The position numbers were made by a program, and so were the translations under genes. 36,197 bases of DNA from Porphyromonadaceae bacterium UBA7572 (lineage in GTDB: Bacteria; Bacteroidota; Bacteroidia; Bacteroidales; Muribaculaceae), in the NCBI GenBank assembly GCA_002476625.1, contig DLLC01000022.1, positions 331 through 36,527 of the forward strand, given 5' to 3'. This document shows, piece after piece, positions 17,901 through 24,701 of this stretch. How positions within the stretch are numbered: the first letter of the stretch is position 1; every line of letters starts with the position of its first letter. Under the pieces are notes generated by a model that did not search any database, was not told the origin of the DNA, and saw nothing but the letters and a program-made list of their open reading frames with translations.

Positions 17901-20900
17901 TTTGTGGGTCGTCTGTCGGCTGATGGCGTGGTGAAGAACGTGAACATAGCCTCTGACTGCGATTTGAAATACTTTGCTACTTCTGGCGCAGTGGTGGGCT
18001 ACAACAGCGGTCTGGTGGAAAACTGCCGCAACTATGCCGATGTGCTTGGCTACTCATGCTGGGTAGGCGGTATCGTGGGCCAGAACCTCAAGGAAGGCAA
18101 GATTCGTAACTGCTACAACGCCGGCCACATCGTGGGCGGCTACGGACAGGTTGCAGGTATCGCCGGCGCCACTTACAGCATCATTGAGAACTGTATGAAC
18201 GTGGGCCGTGTGGAGCTTCGTCAGCTCGCCACCAACTTCGCCACCCAGCTCCAGTCGGCTGGCGGTATTGCCGGCACTTCGTCGTCGGGCGGTAAGTTTG
18301 TGAACTGTGTGAACGCAGGTACAATCACTGCCCAGATTAAGCGTGTGGGTGGTATCGTTGGCTTCTGGGGTCCTGTCACCTCTACCACTGCCAGCCATTA
18401 CCTTAACGATATGATTAACTGTGTGAACTATGGCACCGTTTATTCGCCAACTGCTTCGACCAACGGCGCCCTCGCCGGCGGTGAGAGCCAGAGCGACTCG
18501 AAGGACATCAGCGGTAACTACTGGGATGAGCAAATTCTCGACATCAATCCCGATGCAAATGCAGCTCATGAGGGTATGAACGGCGTGGAGACCAGTGTGC
18601 TCACTTCTGGAAAGGCTCTTGATGGCTTCGACACCTCCATCTGGCAATTTGAGACTGGCAAGTATCCAGTGCTCAAGGCCTTTGCAGATGAAGACATGGT
18701 GAAAGAGGCTTGCGCTGCCAAACTTCTTGTGCCTGCCGGTGTGACAGTGAAGAACCTCACTGCCGACGCCACAGTGGAGAATGGCACCCCCGTCCTTTCA
18801 CAGGGCACCAAGTTCACCCTTTCTGGCAATGTGGTGAAGGGCATTCCATCCACAGAGGATGTGGTGACCGATACACTCACTATTACTAATGGCAAATTCG
18901 TTAAGATTATCGCACTCTCTGCAATGCCAGTGAACCCACTTCAGGGTGCCGGCACTGCAGCCGATCCATATCGCATCACCACTCCTCAAGAGTGGAATGC
19001 TTTGGCAAGCTTTATGTCGAAAACAGCCAACAACCTCCAAGGCGAATATGTGGCTGTGATGAACGACATCGACTTCACCGATGTGGCTGAGGGCATCACT
19101 CCTATTGGCAACGACGGTGTTACGCCATTCGACGGCAACTTCGACGGTAAGGGATTCTCCGTGAAGGGTTACTCTTACAAGACCAAAGTGGACGGCGAAG
19201 GCGCGCTCTTCGGCACTATTGGCGCTGAGGGTGTGGTAAGCAACATCACCTCTGCCGGTGAGATCACTGGCGGACTGGGTGGCGCTAAGGGCACTACCAA
19301 GCTCGGCCACGTTGGTGGTGTGGTAGGTCGCCTCTATGGCAAGCTCTTGAAGGTGAAGAACACTGGCAAGGTGACCGGTATTGCCACCTACAACGCTGGT
19401 GTGGCTGGCTTCGTGCAGCAAGGCGCAGTTCTCGACAGTGTGGAGAACTACGGTGAAATCACATCGTCCGCTGCTTATGTGGCTGGCGTGGCTGGTTATG
19501 TATATGATGGTGCCGAATTCAACAAGTGTGTGAATCACGGCAAGATTTCTTCCAGCGTGGCTGCCGGTTATGCCGCAGGTATAGCCGCCACCGCACTTCC
19601 TGGCAAATTTGTGGAATGCGTTAACAATGGAGAAATCAGCGCTGGCTCAAGTGCTGGTATCGTGGCCAACTGCTCTGGCAAGACTGGCGGGCTCACCTAT
19701 ACATTCGACCGCTGTGTGAACAATGGAGAGGTGACCGGTAACGGTATTCTCGGCGGTATCACCGCCACACAAGGCGCTACTGCCGGCAACAATGTGTGCC
19801 ACTACATCAAGTGTGAGAACAATGGCGACATCACTGCCACTGCCACTAAGGCGGTGTCATCGTCTGCAATGGCAGGTATCGCCGCATTCTATAGCCCAGG
19901 TTCAGTGTTTGACCACTGTGTGAACAATGGCTATGTGACCAACACCAAGAGCGTTTACACTGCCGGTATCGCCGCTAACAACAAGGGCTCTGCAACAGAA
20001 GCGTATCCAGTGGTGTTTAAGGGCTGTGTGAACAATGGCAACATTGCTTCCTCCGCTCAGCAGATTGCAGGTATCGTGGCATATATGAGCAACTATACCT
20101 CAATTGACAGCTGTGTGAACTACGGCACAATTGAGCAAGGCCTTTGGGGTGCAGCAGGCATCTGCTACACTATGGCTGGAACTACCAGCTCGCTTGCCCA
20201 CTCTATCAACTATGGCGACGTGACCGTGGCCCAGTACAATGCTGGCGGCATTGTGGGTAACTGCGCAAGCACAGCCGCTGTGATTGAAAGCTGTGTGAAT
20301 GTGGGTAATATCACATCCACCACCACTGCTACCGATAAGAACAACTATGGCGTTGGCGGTATCGCAGGCTCATCTTACGCTACAATGAAGAACTGCTTCA
20401 ATGCAGGCAATGTGGCTGGTAAGGTGCGCGTGGGCGGTATCGTAGGCTCTCCAAGCTACAATGCCAACGGATCACGCACTCAGATCGTGAACTGTGTGAA
20501 CATCGGCTCTGTGAAGGCTGATGAGGGCTGTGGTGGTGCACTTGTTGGCACCACTAAGGGCGAGGAAGAGAAGTACTGGGGCGACAACAACCACTGCACT
20601 AACTCTTACTACCTCAATGATATGTCGGCCAAGGAAGAAGGCGCTGGATTCGGCGACTACAACCTCATTGGCACTGGCGTGTCGGTTAAAGAACTCGTGG
20701 CTCTGAATATGAACGCCACAGAAGGTGGTGCCTCTGCTCAGGCCGAGGCCCAGGGCACGCCAGCATGGGTGAGAGCCGACAACTTCTCATATCAAGTGCC
20801 GGCAGTTGCCCTTGATGAGGCACAGGTGCAGGCTTATGCAGCAGCTGTAGTTCTCGCCGACGGCGACACTTACGGCAACGTGACCAAGAGTAAATTCAAT

Positions 20901-21236
20901 GTGGGCCATCCAGAAGGCGTAGAGTGGAACGCGCCAGAGGTGATTTCCATCGACGGCAATGTGGCTTCTGTTACAGAGGCAAGCAAGGCCTCCGTTAAAC
21001 TCGTGGCTACTGTTGTTGTGAACGACAAGGTGACAGAAGTGCCTTGGAACCTCACCCTCAACATTGATGAGGTGTCGGGCATCAACGATGTGAACGGCAA
21101 GGCTGTGGTGGACGAGGCCTACTACACCGTGGGTGGTGTGAAGGTATCGAAACCACAGGCTGCCGACGGACAGATCTACATCGTGGTTCGCAAGTTCAGC
21201 GACGGCTCAGTAGATGCAGTGAAGCTCCGCAACTAA
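14922..21236 (+). CDS. Giant GLUG-repeat surface protein (adhesin-like) with T9SS-type C-terminal tail
   Basis: This 2104-residue protein has a signal peptide (MKRLNSFWGLLTAMAVTAFS) and three long repeat blocks, each opened by a G-x-G-T/V-A-x-x-PYxI motif: GEGTEASPYLIKTRDDLILL (about residue 370), GGGVAENPYLIKTKADLVLL (about 886) and GAGTAADPYRITTPQEWNAL (about 1340). Each block is a series of GLUG-type repeats (GGVVGxLxxxxxENCxxxGxI); at least ten units carry C-V-N-x-G-x. Between blocks are related linker domains of about 80 residues. The last 50 or so residues (YYTVGGVKVSKPQ ... VVRKFSDGSVDAVKLRN) resemble the T9SS-type tails of the cobalamin-regulon proteins. GLUG repeats form elongated beta-solenoid stalks in surface proteins; adhesion is likely but inferred. 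An A-rich -7 variant (AATATTTG, about 14864) may be its promoter. Confidence 0.88.
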   Translation: MKRLNSFWGLLTAMAVTAFSAQAQEEVSQLRAPVNQDAPASVVNTVKGGSATYMVNEASELVPMTDFKAAAATETPTAAKSVKKAPRKVASVNELAGSYVLTGKSMLTSGYNGVAVTVTAVGTDSIAMANFWAKGYSTVVKAKVDVATGAITIPYQVMGQHETYGDIVFAKTNLNDGSPLDGEAVAGVITADGVIQLSDAWGAYVKASATATSWSFFSVVRGTELEKCNAVFTGKKHNGGDTESYGVVFKQTAENVAEIKNLGDYGQTVKIELKRNKTASIPSSLIAYNSTYGDFYCYNLVFSETGATLNTDDAVTSVSTNPKSLEWANWGVVTGTTKGSRYLVSAYDSCGITTSTDIVYPTLSVTEFQGEGTEASPYLIKTRDDLILLSDKVAEITDFDCTTPPLTAKYCRAFLGKYFRVENDIDMGGYKFTPIGDDWQHIFAGTFDGGNHTIKGLYVDKSTSYAALFGRTDTVAVIKNLNIENATITTTASYASAIAGWSLGTIQNVSVKNSTISGDGYAVGAVAGITYAISDAKVENCQINGKYGYTGGVAGEAHAPITNCYAKNVKIVSATTSSDTPGLPVGGVVGNLYYADMENCWFAGTIDGSSLLSQYQSIGGVAGFASASTVKNCFAVGNLSTYGPGAIVGGIVGFLRGNIENCFFNGRVDAMSARSSGGAVGRLCAYRVATGQPLTECKMTNVYSAGSVVSETYQYQSQTDAQNNEIIGVILNGSNPVLTNVYFDKQVVSLTNSAYGVNTDQLVGAQGPAGFDAKAWTFTEGRYPALTTFKDLDASKVATVAVVMPNGATFDKFTKSATLNKDASVVVGFLMGTTLRSKGNYASISGNTITLNENGEFGNDTLFYASASDNYVRYYRIVKVAPIPYEGGGVAENPYLIKTKADLVLLSQLTTVKKQLFPETYFKLANDIDLEYDEAFLGICANSDDAHNYFAGSIDGDGHYIHKMKFYPVVWKTEGTATSWGTLNTSDCKGYKGFVGRLSADGVVKNVNIASDCDLKYFATSGAVVGYNSGLVENCRNYADVLGYSCWVGGIVGQNLKEGKIRNCYNAGHIVGGYGQVAGIAGATYSIIENCMNVGRVELRQLATNFATQLQSAGGIAGTSSSGGKFVNCVNAGTITAQIKRVGGIVGFWGPVTSTTASHYLNDMINCVNYGTVYSPTASTNGALAGGESQSDSKDISGNYWDEQILDINPDANAAHEGMNGVETSVLTSGKALDGFDTSIWQFETGKYPVLKAFADEDMVKEACAAKLLVPAGVTVKNLTADATVENGTPVLSQGTKFTLSGNVVKGIPSTEDVVTDTLTITNGKFVKIIALSAMPVNPLQGAGTAADPYRITTPQEWNALASFMSKTANNLQGEYVAVMNDIDFTDVAEGITPIGNDGVTPFDGNFDGKGFSVKGYSYKTKVDGEGALFGTIGAEGVVSNITSAGEITGGLGGAKGTTKLGHVGGVVGRLYGKLLKVKNTGKVTGIATYNAGVAGFVQQGAVLDSVENYGEITSSAAYVAGVAGYVYDGAEFNKCVNHGKISSSVAAGYAAGIAATALPGKFVECVNNGEISAGSSAGIVANCSGKTGGLTYTFDRCVNNGEVTGNGILGGITATQGATAGNNVCHYIKCENNGDITATATKAVSSSAMAGIAAFYSPGSVFDHCVNNGYVTNTKSVYTAGIAANNKGSATEAYPVVFKGCVNNGNIASSAQQIAGIVAYMSNYTSIDSCVNYGTIEQGLWGAAGICYTMAGTTSSLAHSINYGDVTVAQYNAGGIVGNCASTAAVIESCVNVGNITSTTTATDKNNYGVGGIAGSSYATMKNCFNAGNVAGKVRVGGIVGSPSYNANGSRTQIVNCVNIGSVKADEGCGGALVGTTKGEEEKYWGDNNHCTNSYYLNDMSAKEEGAGFGDYNLIGTGVSVKELVALNMNATEGGASAQAEAQGTPAWVRADNFSYQVPAVALDEAQVQAYAAAVVLADGDTYGNVTKSKFNVGHPEGVEWNAPEVISIDGNVASVTEASKASVKLVATVVVNDKVTEVPWNLTLNIDEVSGINDVNGKAVVDEAYYTVGGVKVSKPQAADGQIYIVVRKFSDGSVDAVKLRN

Positions 21237-21287
21237 CATTTTTCCCGCATGACAGAAAACGCCGCTCGACGTTTTCCTCATAATCCC

Positions 21288-21330
21288 AATATGGGCGACC
21301 TCACGATTTCCGAGGTCGCCCATATTTTTT
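21288..21330 (+). terminator. Strong terminator of the GLUG-repeat gene
   Basis: A perfect 15-bp stem (21288-21302 with 21312-21326) with a nine-base loop is followed by T residues to 21330. Confidence 0.95.
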
Positions 21331-21359
21331 CGACACAGTGCTGAAGCCAGCTAATTTGT

Positions 21360-21420
21360 GAAAACACCGGAGAAACCAGGTGAAATAGAAGCTGAAACAC
21401 CAGGGAAACCTGGTTTTGCT
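21360..21420 (+). repeat. Pair of imperfect direct repeats with a GAAA-loop hairpin
   Basis: Two related units of about 22 bases, beginning GAAAACACCGGAGAAACC and TGAAACACCAGGGAAACC, lie in tandem. The second forms a hairpin ACCAGG-GAAA-CCTGGT (21399-21414) followed by three T. The remaining bases to 21539 show only A/T-rich sequence and then the G-rich tract. Confidence 0.45.
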
Positions 21421-21570
21421 TATTTAAGTAGTGCATAATCTGGTGTTTAAGTGATTGTTTGTTTTTGGGTCGAAAAAATAAGGATAATTTTTACAGATTT
21501 ACGGTGATTATATAAGATTTTATTGGGGGATAGGGGGAATTTGGGTTGTGCTAATTCGGGGGAAAATCGT

Positions 21571-21578
21571 TATCTTTG
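21571..21578 (+). promoter_or_regulatory. -7 promoter element of the aminopeptidase gene
   Basis: TATCTTTG is an exact match to TAnnTTTG, 42 bases before the start codon. No good -33 element is at the usual distance; TTTG at 21540-21543 is 27 bases upstream, inside a G-rich tract. Confidence 0.65.
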
Positions 21579-21619
21579 TGTGTGACAAATTTCGTGTGAC
21601 TTAAAAAGCGTAATATATA

Positions 21620-23404
21620 ATGACCACAATGAATAATGATACAAATCCCCGGCTTGATGCGCTTCGCTCTTTGATGCGCAGCAAGCACATTGATGCCGTG
21701 ATAATTCCTGGCACCGATCCTCACCAGAGCGAATACCCCTGTGCGCACTGGAAATTCCGTGATTATATTAGCGGCTTCACAGGAAGCAACGGCACTGCTG
21801 TGGTCACCCTCAGCGACGCAGGGCTATGGACCGACTCGCGTTATTTCCTCCAGGCCGATGAGCAGCTCGAAGGGTCGGGGTTCAAGCTCCACAAGGAGCT
21901 GCCCGATGAGTCTACCACGCTTGAGTGGCTTGGTGAAGTGCTCGACGAGAATGCCGTGATAGGCGTGGACGGCCGCCTGTTCACGCTTGTGGAGGCTAAC
22001 CGCATAGAGATGTTCTGTGCTCAAAACGGATTTATGTTTGCCCCGGATTTCCGTGCGGCAGAGGCTGTGTGGCCAGAGCGCCCCTCACGGCCTATGGGCG
22101 CGGCTTTCGTACACGATGAGACCATTGCCGGCGAAACGGTAGAGAGCAAAGTGGAGCGTGTACTCGACGCTGTGGACAAGGCTGATGCCGACGGACTTCT
22201 GGTCACATCGCTCGATGAGATTGCATGGCTTTTCAACGTCAGGGGCTATGATGTGGACTACACTCCTGTGGTGACGGCTTTCGCCTATGTCAGTTTTGGC
22301 GAGCGAGTGCTATTCATTGACTCTGATAAGTTGACCGATGAGGTGAAGGCGCATTTGGAGAAATATAATGTAAAGGTCAAGCACTACGATGATATTGAAA
22401 AATTCCTTGGCAAGCTGCGCAGCTCTGCCACGGTGATGGTGGACCCCAATCAGGTGAGCGATGCCCTTGGGCAGGCCATGATCTGCAACAAGACGTATGG
22501 CCCTTCGCCCATCATTGCACTCAAAGGCGTGAAAAACGACTGCCAGGTGGCAGGCTTCAGACAGGCTATGCTCTATGATGGCGTGGCGATGGTGCGCATG
22601 ATGATGTGGCTGGAGCAGAACGTGAAAAATGGCATCACAGAAATGGATGTGGACCGAAGGCTTCAGCAGGAGCGTGCCAAGTTTGACTCCAACCGTGGTG
22701 ACAGTTTCCACATGATTGCCGGCTACAACGACCATGGCGCCATTGTGCACTATGAGGCTACCTACGAGTCGGCTTACAGGCTTGATGCTGATGGATTGCT
22801 GCTCATTGACACTGGCGGCCAGTATTTGGAGGGCACTACCGATGTGACCCGCACCATCTGCCTTGGCCAGCCAACCGCAGCACAAAAACACGATTTTACA
22901 CTCGTGCTGAAGGGGCATTTGGCGTTGAGCCGTGCTGTATTTCCGAAAGGTACCACCGGCGTGCAACTCGATGTGCTGGCGCGCGGACCGCTATGGCAGG
23001 AGGGCATGACCTATCTGCATGGCACCGGACATGGCGTAGGGCAGTTTTTATGCTGTCATGAGGGACCTCAGAGTATCCGTATGCAAATCAACGACACGCC
23101 GCTCGAGCTCGGCATGATCACCAGCAATGAACCAGGCATCTACAAAACGGGACAGTATGGCATCCGCACCGAGAATCTGCTTCTATGTGTGCCAGCCTAC
23201 TCCAGTGAGCAGTGGGGCGAGTACTACAAATTTGAGACACTCACCCTATTTCCTTACGACGTCACCTTAATCGACGCCGACATGCTCAATCGCGAGGAAG
23301 TGGAGCAGATTAACAGTTACCATGCCATGGTGTGCGAGCGGCTGAGTCCTGAACTGAGCGCTGACGAGGCTTCGTGGCTAAAGCAAAAATGTAAACCACT
23401 ATAA
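21620..23404 (+). CDS. Aminopeptidase P family protein (Xaa-Pro aminopeptidase, M24)
   Basis: The enzyme (594 residues) removes an N-terminal residue preceding proline and belongs to peptidase family M24. Two creatinase-like N-terminal domains (about residues 8-310) precede the pita-bread catalytic domain (about 315-535). All five expected metal ligands are visible: Asp397 (LLIDTGG), Asp408 (GTTDVTR), His471 (HGTGHGVG), Glu504 (TSNEPGIY) and Glu518 (RTENLLL). The C-terminal extension (EEVEQINSYHAMVCERLSP) is the usual M24_C segment, and the length matches the long Bacteroidetes form. There is no signal peptide, so it is cytoplasmic. ATG 21620 is used; ATG 21629 is an alternative. The carbonic-anhydrase-like gene follows 25 bases after the stop and is probably co-transcribed. 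Confidence 0.95.
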   Translation: MTTMNNDTNPRLDALRSLMRSKHIDAVIIPGTDPHQSEYPCAHWKFRDYISGFTGSNGTAVVTLSDAGLWTDSRYFLQADEQLEGSGFKLHKELPDESTTLEWLGEVLDENAVIGVDGRLFTLVEANRIEMFCAQNGFMFAPDFRAAEAVWPERPSRPMGAAFVHDETIAGETVESKVERVLDAVDKADADGLLVTSLDEIAWLFNVRGYDVDYTPVVTAFAYVSFGERVLFIDSDKLTDEVKAHLEKYNVKVKHYDDIEKFLGKLRSSATVMVDPNQVSDALGQAMICNKTYGPSPIIALKGVKNDCQVAGFRQAMLYDGVAMVRMMMWLEQNVKNGITEMDVDRRLQQERAKFDSNRGDSFHMIAGYNDHGAIVHYEATYESAYRLDADGLLLIDTGGQYLEGTTDVTRTICLGQPTAAQKHDFTLVLKGHLALSRAVFPKGTTGVQLDVLARGPLWQEGMTYLHGTGHGVGQFLCCHEGPQSIRMQINDTPLELGMITSNEPGIYKTGQYGIRTENLLLCVPAYSSEQWGEYYKFETLTLFPYDVTLIDADMLNREEVEQINSYHAMVCERLSPELSADEASWLKQKCKPL

Positions 23405-23429
23405 ATGTAAAATATAGATATAATTTTTT

Positions 23430-23945
23430 ATGGCTATCATTAGAAAAGTAAGAGGCTTTGAGCCTAAAATGGGCAAGGGGTGCTTCCTTGCCGACAATGC
23501 CGTGCTGGTGGGCGATGTGACCATGGGCGATGAGTGCAGCATCTGGTTTGGCGCTGTGCTCCGTGGCGACGTGAACACCATCAAGATTGGCGACCGTGTG
23601 AACATTCAGGACAACTCTGTGATTCACACGCTGTATGAGAAGTCGGTGACCACTATCGGCAACGATGTGTCGATTGGCCACAATGTGGTGGTGCATGGCG
23701 CCACCATTCACGACATGGCGCTCATAGGCATGGGCAGCGTGATTCTTGACCACGCCGAAGTGGGCGAGGGCGCTATTGTGGCTGCCGGAAGTGTGGTGCT
23801 CGGAGGCACAAAGATAGGACCTCACGAGCTGTGGGCTGGAAGCCCTGCAAAATTCAAGAAGATGGTGGACCCTGCGCAAGCCAAGGAAATCAATGTGAAG
23901 ATTGCCAAAAACTATCTGATGTATTCCACTTGGTATGAAGATTAG
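23430..23945 (+). CDS. Gamma-carbonic anhydrase family hexapeptide-repeat protein
   Basis: The 171-residue product is a left-handed beta-helix of hexapeptide repeats (LVGDVTMGDECSIWFGAVLR, VTTIGNDVSIGHNVVVHGAT). It has the metal-ligand histidines of the gamma-carbonic anhydrase/YrdA group in NSVIHT, SIGH and VVHGA, and forms trimers in this family. Carbonic anhydrase activity is possible, but many members of this subgroup have uncertain activity, so the call names the family only. It is probably the second gene of the aminopeptidase transcript, which ends at the shared terminator 23972-24024. Confidence 0.93.
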   Translation: MAIIRKVRGFEPKMGKGCFLADNAVLVGDVTMGDECSIWFGAVLRGDVNTIKIGDRVNIQDNSVIHTLYEKSVTTIGNDVSIGHNVVVHGATIHDMALIGMGSVILDHAEVGEGAIVAAGSVVLGGTKIGPHELWAGSPAKFKKMVDPAQAKEINVKIAKNYLMYSTWYED

Positions 23946-23971
23946 TGGGGGCTGAAGATACAGCATGAAGG

Positions 23972-24024
23972 AAGGCCGGCAGTGTCGCAAGTGGAATTGA
24001 CGACTACATTGCCGGCCTTTTCTT
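23972..24024. terminator. Bidirectional terminator between the hexapeptide gene and nrdG
   Basis: AAGGCCGGCA (23972-23981) pairs perfectly with TGCCGGCCTT (24010-24019), with a second inner pairing of GTCG with CGAC. A T-rich tail follows on the plus strand; the convergent nrdG gene ends at 24057. Confidence 0.8.
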
Positions 24025-24056
24025 TATGTGGTATTGGTGTGTGTGATAGCGCCCGG

Positions 24057-24557
24057 TCACAGAATGGGGCTTTCCTGATAAGGGGTGAGCACGGGCGCAC
24101 CAGCAGCGAGCGATTCTTTCACGTTGAGGATACGCTGGTTGCCACTGCCACGGAATCGCAGCGTGGTGTCACGCTGTGCCAAGATAAACGGGCTGTCGAC
24201 CAGCACATCTATATAGTGGAGCAACGCTCTCTTTTGGGAACTTTCGAGTAGCTCTTCAAATGTGTAGCCCGTGAAGCACCACACGTTCAGCCCGTGTGCT
24301 TTCATTCCTTTCAATAGGCGAAGCAGCTCGTCGAAAGGCTGCTGCAGAGGGTCTCCGCCCGAAAGGGTGACATGCTCATCGTTTTGCAGCACTTCATTCA
24401 AGAGCGCTTCCGGGGTGATTTCCTCGCCACCGCCAAAATCCCACGACTGCTCGTTGTGGCAGCCAGGGCAGTGGTGCGAGCACCCAGCAAAATAAATTGA
24501 TGTGCGAAGTCCCGGTCCATCAACCGATGTTCCCGGGACTATCTTAAGGAATCTCAT
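24057..24557 (-). CDS. nrdG: Anaerobic ribonucleoside-triphosphate reductase activating protein
   Basis: This 166-residue radical SAM enzyme generates the glycyl radical on NrdD, using a 4Fe-4S cluster and S-adenosylmethionine. The cluster motif CSHHCPGC has Cys26, Cys30 and Cys33 (CxxxCxxC). Other family marks are GPGLRTSIYFAGC, HVTLSGGDPLQQP and VDVLVDSPFI-like DVLVDSPF. Length is normal. It lies 144 bases after nrdD on the same strand, so both are probably one transcript. Confidence is high because the partner enzyme is adjacent. Confidence 0.97.
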   Translation of the reverse strand: MRFLKIVPGTSVDGPGLRTSIYFAGCSHHCPGCHNEQSWDFGGGEEITPEALLNEVLQNDEHVTLSGGDPLQQPFDELLRLLKGMKAHGLNVWCFTGYTFEELLESSQKRALLHYIDVLVDSPFILAQRDTTLRFRGSGNQRILNVKESLAAGAPVLTPYQESPIL

Positions 24558-24639
24558 TGTTTGGAAAAAATTGAAATTCAGGATCTGTTGTATATGTCGG
24601 TGGAGTGTGAGGAGAATTGTGTATTGCAGTTTTTTTGCT

Positions 24640-24657
24640 GACGCGGCATGCCGCGTC
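24640..24657. repeat. Perfect 18-bp palindrome, REP-like
   Basis: GACGCGGCATGCCGCGTC equals its own reverse complement and is followed by CCTAC. It sits between nrdD and nrdG. A degenerate relative (GACGTGGCGTGGTACG then GGTCCCTAC) lies at 11091-11115, suggesting a small dispersed element. Confidence 0.65.
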
Positions 24658-24701
24658 CCTACATCATCAAGCCCCTCTCTAACCCCTAATTTCTAATCTC
24701 T

